A DNA stretch of 46,471 nucleotides from CAYRVF01 sp964427535 (GTDB lineage: Bacteria; Chloroflexota; Ktedonobacteria; Ktedonobacterales; JADMIN01), in NCBI GenBank assembly GCA_964427535.1, contig CAYRVF010000021.1, positions 1 to 46,471 on the forward strand. The letters run 5' to 3'. This document shows positions 25,507 to 33,772 of this stretch, one piece after another. The translations under genes were made by a program, and so were the position numbers. Under the pieces are notes generated by a model. That model saw only the letters and a list, made by a program, of their open reading frames with translations. It made no database searches and was not told the DNA's origin. Every line of letters starts with the position of its first letter. Positions within the stretch are counted from its first letter, which is position 1.

Positions 25507-28137
25507 ATGGCCGCGGAGAAGCTCCTGCCTCAGAATGTGGAGGCTGAAGCCGGCGTCCTGGGGAGCCTCCTGATCGATCCGGAGGCGCTAGCGCAGGTCG
25601 CCGATTTCCTCCACCCGGAGGATTTTTATCGCGAGGCCAATCGCGCCGTCTTTGAGGCGGTGCTCGACCTGTATGAGTCCGGCGAGCCTATCGACCTCAT
25701 CACACTGACCGACGAGCTGACCCGACGCAGCAAGCTCGACGAGATCGGCGGCGTCAGCTACGTCAGCTCGCTGGCCAACCAGGTACCGACGAGCGCGAAC
25801 ATCGAGCACTACGCGCGCATCGTCGAGCGCACCGCGACTTTGCGCCGGTTGATCCACGCGGCGGGGCAGATCGCCGCCCTGGCTTACAACGAGCCGGATG
25901 CCCCGACCGCGCTGGAGCAGGCCGAGAAGCTCATCTTCAACATCTCGCAGCGCTTCACCCGCGACGAGCTGACGCCTCTCGGCGACACACTGCGCGAGTA
26001 CCTCGAAAAGCTCGACCAGTTGCACGAGCGGCGCGGCTCCATCGTCGGCGTCGCCACGGGCTTCTCGGACCTGGACAAGATGACCGGCGGCCTGCAAAAG
26101 TCCGATCTGCTCATTCTGGCCGCCCGTCCGGCAGTTGGAAAGACGGCACTTTCGCTCTCGCTTGCGCACAATGCGGCGCTACGGTACGGGCACAGTGTCG
26201 CGATCTTTAGTCTGGAGATGAGCAAGGAGCAGCTTGCCGCGCGTATCCTGTCGATGGATGCGATGGTCGATCAGCAGCGCCTGCGTACCGGCTATATCAA
26301 CGACGATGAGTGGGAGCGCATCAGCGAGAGCATCGGGCGGCTCTCGCAGACCAAGATCTACATCGACGACACACCGGGCATCACCCTGGTGGAGATGCGC
26401 AGCAAGGCGCGCCGCCTGATGATGGAGCACGGTTTCGACCTGCTCATCGTCGACTACCTGCAACTGATGCAGGGCAGTGGCATCCCAGGGCGCGGCGAGG
26501 GCAACCGCCAGCAAGAAATCTCCGAGATCAGCCGCGGACTCAAAGGGCTGGCCCGCGAACTGGACGTGCCGGTGATGGCGCTCTCGCAGCTCTCCCGCGC
26601 CGTCGAGAGCCGCACCGATAAGCGCCCACAGCTCAGCGACCTTCGCGAGTCGGGCTGCCTGGCTGCCGAGACGCCTGTATTCCTGCCCGATGAGGGCATT
26701 TACCGCCCGATCGGTGAGCTTGTCGGGCAGGCCGGGTTCCGTGTGCTCGCGCTAAATCAGTCCACCTGGAAGCTGGAGCCCGCGACCGCCACACACGCAT
26801 TCGCCACCGGCCACAAGCCGGTGTACCGGCTGACAACTCGACTGGGCCGCTCTTTGCGCGCCACCGCCAACCACAAGTTCCTCACCATCTCAGGCTGGAA
26901 GCGCCTGGTTGAGCTTGCGCCCGGCATACGCTTGGCGCTTCCGCGAACGCTCCCTGGCCCGAGTCAGGCGACGATGACCGATGACGAGCTGGCTTTGCTC
27001 GGACACCTGATCGGCGATGGCTGCACGCTTCCGCGCCATGTCGTCCAGTACACGACGCGAGAGCACATGCTGGCAGAGACGGTCGCTCAACTGGCGAGCT
27101 CCGTCTTCGGCGAATCTGTCACTCCGCGCATCTCGCAGGAGCGCGGCTGGTATCAGGTCTACCTCTCGGCGAGCGAGCGCCTGACGCATGGCAAGCGCAA
27201 TCCCGTCGCGGCCTGGCTCGACGAAATGGGTGTCTTTGGCCTCCGCTCCTATGAGAAGCGTGTGCCAGAGGATGTCTTCCGCCAGCCTGAGGCCGGAATC
27301 GCGCGCTTCTTGCGTCACTTGTGGGCAACGGATGGGTGCGTCAATTTGAGCATCGGCGTGAAACACTATGCCAACGTCTACTACGCCTCAAGCAGCAGAC
27401 AGCTCGCGCGTGACGTTCAATCGCTGTTACTCCGGCTAGGAATCAACGCCACCATGTCGCGACACGCACAGGCTGGCAAGGGTCGCGATCAGTACCATGT
27501 GATCGTGAGCGGAAGGGCTGACCTGTTGCGGTTCATCTCATGCATCGGCGGCCTGGGAGAGAGCAAGCAACTGCACGAGGCCGAGATCGAGCGCTACCTT
27601 CTCGCGCGGACGGCAAACACAAACCGTGACATCGTGCCGCGAGAGGTATGGCAGCTCCACGCGCACCCGGCACGGAAATTGGTCGGTCTCACCGACCGCC
27701 AGTTTCAGGCACAGCTGGGTATGCAGTACTCCGGCTCGGGATTGTACCGGCAGAACGTCAGCCGGGAGCGGGCGGCGCGTCTGGCTGCCGTCGTCCAATC
27801 TGAGGCACTTGCTGCCCTCGCCACGAGCGATGTGTACTGGGATGAGATTGTCTCGATCGAGCCAGACGGCGAGGCGGACGTCTTCGACCTGACGGTAGAT
27901 GACCATCACAATTTTGTGGCGGGTGACCTCATCGCCCATAACTCAATTGAGCAAGACGCCGATATTGTTATGTTCATCTACCGCGACGAGGTGTACAATC
28001 CCGAGACGGATCGCAAGAACATCGCGGACATCATCGTCGCCAAGCACCGAAACGGGCCGATCGGGCAGGTGAGTCTCTTCTTCCAGGCGGCACAGACGCG
28101 CTACCGTGACCTTGAGCTGCGGACACCCGACTTTTAA
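25507..28137 (+). CDS. dnaB: Replicative DNA helicase DnaB with intein
   Basis: 876 residues from the ATG at 25507. An upstream frame extends to 25213 but lacks a start site. The N-terminal domain ('LLPQNVEAEAGVLGSLLIDPEALAQV') and RecA-like motor are both intact. Walker A is ARPAVGKTA, Walker B is LLIVDYLQLMQ, and 'SQLSRAVESRTDKRPQLSDLRESG' is the conserved DnaB C-terminal stretch. It is split by a 429-residue intein between DLRESG and SIEQDAD. The spliced protein would be about 447 residues, the usual DnaB length. It unwinds DNA ahead of the replisome. It is followed by a DnaD-domain protein and a DnaC-like ATPase, which likely load it at the origin. Confidence 0.97.
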   Translation: MAAEKLLPQNVEAEAGVLGSLLIDPEALAQVADFLHPEDFYREANRAVFEAVLDLYESGEPIDLITLTDELTRRSKLDEIGGVSYVSSLANQVPTSANIEHYARIVERTATLRRLIHAAGQIAALAYNEPDAPTALEQAEKLIFNISQRFTRDELTPLGDTLREYLEKLDQLHERRGSIVGVATGFSDLDKMTGGLQKSDLLILAARPAVGKTALSLSLAHNAALRYGHSVAIFSLEMSKEQLAARILSMDAMVDQQRLRTGYINDDEWERISESIGRLSQTKIYIDDTPGITLVEMRSKARRLMMEHGFDLLIVDYLQLMQGSGIPGRGEGNRQQEISEISRGLKGLARELDVPVMALSQLSRAVESRTDKRPQLSDLRESGCLAAETPVFLPDEGIYRPIGELVGQAGFRVLALNQSTWKLEPATATHAFATGHKPVYRLTTRLGRSLRATANHKFLTISGWKRLVELAPGIRLALPRTLPGPSQATMTDDELALLGHLIGDGCTLPRHVVQYTTREHMLAETVAQLASSVFGESVTPRISQERGWYQVYLSASERLTHGKRNPVAAWLDEMGVFGLRSYEKRVPEDVFRQPEAGIARFLRHLWATDGCVNLSIGVKHYANVYYASSSRQLARDVQSLLLRLGINATMSRHAQAGKGRDQYHVIVSGRADLLRFISCIGGLGESKQLHEAEIERYLLARTANTNRDIVPREVWQLHAHPARKLVGLTDRQFQAQLGMQYSGSGLYRQNVSRERAARLAAVVQSEALAALATSDVYWDEIVSIEPDGEADVFDLTVDDHHNFVAGDLIAHNSIEQDADIVMFIYRDEVYNPETDRKNIADIIVAKHRNGPIGQVSLFFQAAQTRYRDLELRTPDF
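26656..27942 (+). other. Intein in DnaB (429 residues, LAGLIDADG homing endonuclease)
   Basis: Splice junctions are ESG/CLAAETP and IAHN/SIEQ, so nucleophile Cys1, penultimate His, last Asn and the +1 Ser are all present. Block B reads 'TRLGRSLRATANHKFLTISGWKRLVEL' with the TxxH motif, and block F/G reads 'VFDLTVDDHHNFVAGDLIAHN'. Two LAGLIDADG-type motifs are seen: 'LALLGHLIGDGCTLP' and 'RFLRHLWATDGCVN'. Both keep an acidic residue, so the endonuclease could be active. Sequence and insertion site resemble the Synechocystis DnaB intein. The endonuclease would cut inteinless dnaB alleles and spread the element. Confidence 0.95.
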
Positions 28138-28154
28138 CGGAGGAGCACCCTCGC

Positions 28155-28838
28155 ATGTCAGCATTTTCCGGGTTTCCTCCGGGCAAGAATCCGTTCGTGC
28201 CAGTGCCCGAGGCGTTTTTCACCGCCGTGCTGCCCGAGATTCACGATCTCGGCGAGCTGAAGGTGACGCTGCACCTGTTCTGGCTGCTCTCGCGCAAGTC
28301 AGGCGAGCCGCGCTGCGTGAGCGACCGCGAGCTCTTCGCCGATGCGCTCTTGCGGCGGGCGTTGCGGCGGCCGGGCGACCCGCGCGCGCCAGAGGAGCGC
28401 CTGCGCGCGGCGCTGGAGCTGGCGCACGCACATGGCACGCTGCTGCGGGTGCGCGTTCGTGTGGACGGCGAGGTCGTAAGCTGGTACTTATTCAATACCG
28501 AGCGCAGCCGGCAGGCAGTGGCTCGGCTCCTGCGGGGAGAGACCTCACCAGAGGTGCTGGTCGACCTCGAAGGGCTGGCGGGCTCCTCCAGCGGGGCGGC
28601 ACACGGAGGTCCAACGCTGACGATCGAGGTCGAGCGGCCCAATATCTTCACGTTGTACGAGCAGAATATCGGGTTACTGCTGCCGCTCGTGGCCGAGGAG
28701 CTGCGAGATGCCGAGGACCGCTATCCCTATGAGTGGGTGGAAGAGGCGTTCCGGCAGGCGGTGCAGCAGAACAAGCGCAAATGGAGCTACATCCGCGCGA
28801 TTCTCCGGCGCTGGGAGTCTGAGGGGAAGGGGGCATAG
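28155..28838 (+). CDS. DnaD-domain replication protein
   Basis: 227 residues, GGAGGAG before the ATG, 17 bases after dnaB. The C-terminal DnaD/DnaB-II domain is clear: 'NIFTLYEQNIGLLLPLVAEELRDAEDRYPYEWVEEAFRQAVQQNKRKWSYIRAILRRWESEGKG' (the YEQNIG, NKRxW(S)YIxxIL and RW motifs). The N-terminal part is a predicted winged helix ('LKVTLHLFWLLSRKSGEPRCVSDRELFADALLRRAL'). DnaD proteins remodel DNA at the origin and help load the helicase. Its position between dnaB and a DnaC/DnaI-type loader fits that role well. Confidence 0.93.
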   Translation: MSAFSGFPPGKNPFVPVPEAFFTAVLPEIHDLGELKVTLHLFWLLSRKSGEPRCVSDRELFADALLRRALRRPGDPRAPEERLRAALELAHAHGTLLRVRVRVDGEVVSWYLFNTERSRQAVARLLRGETSPEVLVDLEGLAGSSSGAAHGGPTLTIEVERPNIFTLYEQNIGLLLPLVAEELRDAEDRYPYEWVEEAFRQAVQQNKRKWSYIRAILRRWESEGKGA

Positions 28839-28841
28839 GTC

Positions 28842-30101
28842 ATGGATCGCATGAGCGGCTTTCTCGAGCGCAACGCACGCAATATGCGCCGTGGCGCTGG
28901 CCTCTCGCGCCCGCGTCGGGGCGGCCTGCCCACGCCCAGCCAGTCAGCGCCCGCGCCGAACACGATGCTGCCGCCGTCCGCACCTAGCACGGCAGGTCGC
29001 GGCAGCGCTCCAGCACAGCGCATGACACCCTCCTTCCTGCCGCCGCAAACCTCCACCGAGGGGGCGCGCATGGCCGCGCCCCCGGACGTGCTGGCGGACG
29101 ATCATATCCTCGAGCTACCGCCGCGCCGCGCCACTACCACCTCACCCGCCTCCGCCGCGAGTGTGCCAGACGTCGCGCCGTCGTCTTCGTCGATGGCGTC
29201 GCTGCGCGAGGTGACGCACGAGTATCTCGCGCGCATGCCGCGCCGGTCGCCCGCGCATACGGTGCCGCTGCGTCCGGATAGCGAGCTGCCAGAGGCAGAT
29301 GTCTGCTCGGTCTGCGGCGGCGCGGGGTTCGTGCGTGCTGACGTGCCGCTGGGCGACCCCATGTTCGGCCAGGCGATCGCGTGCGAGTGCAAAGAACGCG
29401 AGCGCGAGGAGCGGCGCCTCAGCGAGCTGCGCCAACTCTCAAGCCTCAATCCGTTCAAGGACAAGACGTTCGACAACTTCGACTGCATGGGCGGCAGCAT
29501 TCCGAGCCTGGTGGAGGCCTACGAGGTCGCCCGCGCCTACACACAGGACCCGCGCGGCTGGCTGCTCTTCATGGGTGGCTATGGCGTGGGCAAGACGCAC
29601 CTGGCCGCCGCCATCGCCAACCACTTCATCGCACAGGGCCGCACCGTCTTCTTCTCCATCGTGCCTGATTTGTTGCAGCATCTGCGCTCGGCCTTCGCGC
29701 CCAACAGCGAGACGACCTACGATGCGATGTTTGACAAGATTCGCGAGTCGTATCTGCTCGTGCTCGACGACCTGGGCGCCGAGAACAGCACTGCCTGGGC
29801 GACCGAAAAGCTCTTCCAACTCATCAACTATCGCTATAACTACGGCTTCCTGACCGTCATCACGACCAATCACCGGCAGTTCTCGCATCTGGACGAGCGC
29901 ATCAGCTCACGCCTCTCGGACGTCAGCCTGGTGCGGCAAATCGCCATCGACGCGCGCGACTACCGGAAGCTGCCACGCCATGGCAGTTCCGGCGGGGCGC
30001 TGCCGAACGCGACTCCACGTCAGTCCAGTGGCGCGCCGATCGGCGGTCCATCGGCTGGCGGTGGATACCCGGCGAATCGCGGCCGCACCTATCGCCGCTA
30101 A
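28842..30101 (+). CDS. DnaC/DnaI-type helicase loader ATPase with zinc finger
   Basis: 419 residues, start 4 bases after the DnaD stop. Residues 1-145 are low-complexity, rich in Pro, Ala, Ser and Arg. Then a Cys motif 'CSVCGGAGFV' and 'CEC' (C-x2-C, about 30 residues, C-x-C) suggest a zinc finger. The AAA+ core follows: Walker A GGYGVGKTH, Walker B LLVLDDLGAE, sensor 1 VITTNH, and 'DERISSRLSD' with the Arg finger. The C-terminal tail is rich in Gly, Pro, Ser and Arg. This is the helicase loader class (IstB_IS21-like in databases), and the context says loader rather than transposition helper, since no transposase is near. Confidence 0.92.
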   Translation: MDRMSGFLERNARNMRRGAGLSRPRRGGLPTPSQSAPAPNTMLPPSAPSTAGRGSAPAQRMTPSFLPPQTSTEGARMAAPPDVLADDHILELPPRRATTTSPASAASVPDVAPSSSSMASLREVTHEYLARMPRRSPAHTVPLRPDSELPEADVCSVCGGAGFVRADVPLGDPMFGQAIACECKEREREERRLSELRQLSSLNPFKDKTFDNFDCMGGSIPSLVEAYEVARAYTQDPRGWLLFMGGYGVGKTHLAAAIANHFIAQGRTVFFSIVPDLLQHLRSAFAPNSETTYDAMFDKIRESYLLVLDDLGAENSTAWATEKLFQLINYRYNYGFLTVITTNHRQFSHLDERISSRLSDVSLVRQIAIDARDYRKLPRHGSSGGALPNATPRQSSGAPIGGPSAGGGYPANRGRTYRR

Positions 30102-30122
30102 TCGAGGACGGCTTACCGTCTC

Positions 30123-30222
30123 NNNNNNNNNNNNNNNNNNNNNNNNNNNNNNNNNNNNNNNNNNNNNNNNNNNNNNNNNNNNNNNNNNNNNNNNNNNNNN
30201 NNNNNNNNNNNNNNNNNNNNNN
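30123..30222. other. Assembly gap of 100 N
   Basis: Exactly 100 unknown bases, the usual placeholder for a gap of unknown size. It removes the C-terminus and stop codon of the adjacent minus-strand membrane protein, and perhaps more sequence. Confidence 0.95.
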
Positions 30223-32056
30223 GCGTGTGTCCCGTCTGGCCGAATGCCACGAAGAGCGCGGGATCGGCAATTGTCAGTGCGGCCAGCGCTAGCGCGGCGA
30301 GCAGCAATCCAGCATAAACCATCGCCGCGCCACACAGGTAGCGTGCGGCATGCGCATCGGCGCGAGCGAGCGGGCTTTGGAGAGTCGCACGCTCCGTCGC
30401 GGTGAGCTCGGGAAGCGCCGCGAGACGCGCGAGCAGGTCGTCGCGCTCCAGCCGGAGCTGGTCGTAGCGTGAGCGCAGCACGAACGCGATGCCCACGACG
30501 AGATACGCCGCGTAGAGCAGCGCCGCCAGACACAGCACGCCCCGCGACGCCGCTGGCTGCACGACCACCGCGATGAGCGCGCCCAGCGCGACACCTGCCG
30601 CCTTCGCGGTCGTATCGACGGCGCCCGCCGCGAGGTCTCTCGCCGCCGAGCGAACCGACTCGCCATAGGCCGCGATGGCATCGAAGGCCGACTGCCGCAC
30701 GGCGAAGTAGTCGCGGGTCTTGCCGCGCAGGTAGAGCGCGAAATTCGCCTTCGCCGCGTCCAGCGCCTGCGCCGCCGCGCGCTCCACTGAGGCGAGCGGT
30801 ATCGTGCGCTCAGGCGGAAGGGCGCGGTCGAGACACTCGCGCGCAATCGCCAGCTTGTCCTGCGAGGCGTGCGCGTAGGCCCAGGCTGCGAGCCGAACGA
30901 CCGACGCCGTTTCGGTCTCGGGGGGCGTGTCCAAGTCAATCCGAGCGTCGGAGGTGGCGTCGCCCGAGAGCCAGCACAGACGTGGGCGCACCGCGCCGAA
31001 AGAGGCGCGCAGCCCCTCCTCGAACGAGCCGTGGACGCTGCTCGCGAGGTATCCGGTGGCAAGAACGGCTGCCAGCGCATCCAGCTGGGCGGCGACAGAG
31101 CGCATGCCGGGCGCGCGCTTCTCGACACGCAGGTGCGCGGGCGTCAGCGATGGGAGACGCGTCCCCCAGCCGCCCTCCTCGGCACACAGGCGGCGCATCT
31201 CGTCGGCGCGCTCGGCAAACCGGCGGACCGAGGCGCGAGAGCGGGGCAGCCAGCGCGGCGGCTCAGGCGAAGCAGCGCCGACGACATCCAGAACCGGTCC
31301 GGCCAGGTAGCCCGCCGCGTCACAGAGCACAGCCAGCGGCACACCTGGCACTTCGGGCGAGGCAGCATCGATGGGTTCAGGCAGCGCGAAGATCGTGCGC
31401 GCGAGCAGCGGCACCGCCTCCACACTCAGCAGGGCTTCCCATCCACCAGAGGTATAGAACACGACTGGAAGGCGCTCGACCCCGCCGTGATCTCCCGCAT
31501 CGGACATCACGAGCCCGAGGGCATCGGCCCGCGCCAGCGCTTTCTCAGCGCGCAGGCGGCACTCCACCTCGATTTGCTCACCGGAGGACGCCGCCAGCCG
31601 GGCGAGCCGCGCAAGAAAGCTGGCGAGCGTGTCCACCGGGCCGCGTGGTCCGGACGCACTGGCCTCTAGCGTGACGGCGAGTGGCGCGGCTCCATCGGGA
31701 TTCCCTCCGACCGCCATGAGGTCGAGCGTGAGGTCGGTGCCGAGCGCGAGGAAGGCGGCCGCGAGCGCCGCAGGCAGGTCAGAGGCCAGCCGCTCCACGC
31801 CCACGCGGTGGATGACCTCCAGCCGGTCGGGCGTCTCGCCGTACGCTAGAGCAGAGCGGTCGAGGGACAGCGCCGCCGCGAGGTCTGCGAGTACCTGGCC
31901 GCGCGCACGAAGTCGCTGGAGCGCGGCGGTTGCCGTCGCGTCCGCATCCGAGTGCGAGCCGTCTGGACTCTGTGCTACCGTCGTCGCGCCGGCATGACCG
32001 AGCTGCACCCTTGCACCAGCTGGCTGTATGGTCCCAAGTGGATGTACGCCGCTCAT
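30223..32056 (-). CDS. Large protein with C-terminal membrane helices, unknown function (3' end in gap)
   Basis: At least 611 residues, starting at 32056 with an ATG that overlaps the stop of the upstream NdpA-like gene. I do not recognise the family. Residues about 1-55 are polar, then a long helical, Ala/Leu/Arg-rich region (about 55-500) with segments such as 'AFLALGTDLTLDLMAVGG' and 'VPLLARTIFALPEPID'. Two groups of hydrophobic helices ('GVALGALIAVVVQPA...GVLCLAALLYAAYLVVGIAFVL' and 'AMVYAGLLLAALALAALTIAD') lie near the C-terminus. 'YDQLRLERDDLLARLAALPELTATERATLQ' between them may be a coiled coil. The C-terminus is lost in the gap. Coupling to the nucleoid-associated gene suggests joint function. 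Confidence 0.75.
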
Positions 32057-33249
32057 AGGCTGCTCCCTCCCTCGCGCAGCGTTACCGTCTCCACGACGAG
32101 CCGGACGACGTTACCAGAGCGACGTGGCGCCACACGCACCAGCCCGTCGAACTGCGGGGCGCTGACTCGCAGGCGCGCGCCACCATCCAGCTCCAGCGTG
32201 ACGAAGCGCACAAACGGCTGCGCGGTCGCGCGGTCCACGGGGAAGCACGGGGCGCCGTCCAGCGTGTCCAGCCCAGGGAGCGCGGCGCGCAGGTGCTCCA
32301 GCAGGCTCGGGCGAAGCACGGGATGCGCTGGAAGCGCGGCAGTGACGAACTCCGTCAGCGCGACCTTGTTGCCTGCCAGGACGGCACGCCGGGCGGCATA
32401 AAACGCGAGGATGTCCGGCGGCTCCAGCAGTGCCGCGCGCTGGCTGATCCATCCCTCACTCGCGGTGAGAAACAGGCGCGTGTAGCGGCGCGCGGAGGGT
32501 GCGAGCGTGGCGGTGAGAAAGCCGCGATAAAAGTAAGCCGCGACGCCCTCGGAGCGTGGCCCGGCCTGCGTGTCGAGTAGCGCGATCTCCCATGTCGCCG
32601 CTCCGGTCGCGCCAGGAGCGGACGGCGTGACGAGCGCGCATTTCTGCAGGCGCACGGCGTCGGGCAGCACGTTCGCCGCCGGGAAGATCCGCACCTGCCG
32701 TCCAGCCGGCGTCTGGCGGAACTTGCGCACCAGCCGCGCGTCGGGGTCGAGCTTGAGAAGCGCGAGGCTGCGCGGCGTGGTCTCGCTCGCACGGTAGAGC
32801 AACACGACGAGATCGCCGGACGCGATGGTGCGGGGTCGTGCGGCCATCTGGGCGTAGAGCCGCCGGGCAAGCTCCTGCGAGACGGGGACGAAGGCGGCGG
32901 GGTCGCGCACGAGCCGTTCGCACAGCGCGGGCATGGCATCGCCCTCGTCACCCGCGAATCGGGCACGCCAGTCGGCGCGTTGCAGCGCCGCGTCCAGATA
33001 TGCGGTGAAGAAGGCAGTGGTGCGCTCGTCCAGCGCGACCTCTTCGTCCACGAGCAGCGGCGCGCCGCGAGCGGCATCCAGCGCATGCAGAATCAGCCGC
33101 TCGATGCGGATGCCTGCTGCGCTCCAATGTAGACCACCACTCGCGCCCGAAGCGGACTGCGCCAGAGGTGCCTGCGCATCCGCCGTGTCGCCGCTGTCGG
33201 TGTCGGTGGTATCCGCTGGTGATGTGTGAGATATCCGCGTGTCGACCAT
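32053..33249 (-). CDS. NdpA/YejK-like nucleoid-associated protein (37-kDa family)
   Basis: 398 residues from the ATG at 33247-33249, which has GGGAGGGG upstream. The frame extends to 33294. After a polar Ser/Thr/Asp-rich start (about 1-40), 'IRIERLILHALDAARGAPLLVDEEVALDERTTAFFTAYLDAAL' matches the beginning of the NA37/NdpA family ('i..iilH.ld....pilsd.el.ld....fi..hi'). Later stretches such as 'LALLKLDPDARLVRKF', 'RLQKCALVTP' and 'WEIALLDTQAG...AAYFYRGFLTA' also fit. The family associates with the nucleoid. It overlaps the membrane protein gene by four bases. The assignment is from memory of the pattern, not a search. Confidence 0.72.
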   Translation of the reverse strand: MVDTRISHTSPADTTDTDSGDTADAQAPLAQSASGASGGLHWSAAGIRIERLILHALDAARGAPLLVDEEVALDERTTAFFTAYLDAALQRADWRARFAGDEGDAMPALCERLVRDPAAFVPVSQELARRLYAQMAARPRTIASGDLVVLLYRASETTPRSLALLKLDPDARLVRKFRQTPAGRQVRIFPAANVLPDAVRLQKCALVTPSAPGATGAATWEIALLDTQAGPRSEGVAAYFYRGFLTATLAPSARRYTRLFLTASEGWISQRAALLEPPDILAFYAARRAVLAGNKVALTEFVTAALPAHPVLRPSLLEHLRAALPGLDTLDGAPCFPVDRATAQPFVRFVTLELDGGARLRVSAPQFDGLVRVAPRRSGNVVRLVVETVTLREGGSSL

Positions 33250-33772
33250 CCGCGAGCCCCTCCCCTCTCCTCCGCCACCACCGTCGTTCGGCATCGCGCG
33301 CGCTCATGCACTCCCGGCCGTTTCCAGCGCTCTCACTGTTCCATTCTTTTGGCGGAGCGAGCCAGCGGAAGTGGCGCACTATATGCAACATTCCGACCAG
33401 AAGTGGCGTGGTGTCCTGCGCGCCCTGGTGAATCAAACGGAGGTCTGGCGGACCGGCTTGTGCGCCCAACTCCCGCCATATGCACGAACCAGTTCCGCAG
33501 TAGGGGTTGACACGCGCCGGACGATAGGTATACTTCCACTACCGCTATCAACCACGCGGCATTTTCGCAATACACTCAGAGGCGGAAGGACGCACCCGTT
33601 CAGTCGGTAGGCGCGTGTACGAAGGAGTCAAGCGCGCATTCACCGCGGTACTCTCGTCGTGACCATCGCCGGGCATCCCAGTCCGCGCGCATCTATGCGT
33701 GCGCTGGTTCAACTGATACCTGGTGGCTGTGTCCAGATGCGGACCAGCCAAGTTCCCCCACCAAGGAGGAGC
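33250..33772. other. Divergent intergenic region
   Basis: About 520 bases between divergent units. It contains the promoter of the second sedolisin at 33507-33534 (plus). The NdpA-type promoter must also lie here (minus), but I could not pick it out. Confidence 0.5.
33507..33534 (+). promoter_or_regulatory. Sigma-70-type promoter of the second sedolisin
   Basis: TTGACA at 33507-33512 and TATACT at 33529-33534 are separated by 16 bases. It implies a transcript start near 33541 and an untranslated leader of about 230 bases before the sedolisin start, long for a plain gene. Confidence 0.75.

Noticed and set aside
28842..30101. IS21-type transposition helper (IstB) instead of helicase loader
   Set aside because: No transposase or terminal inverted repeat is nearby, and dnaB and a DnaD-domain gene are directly upstream.
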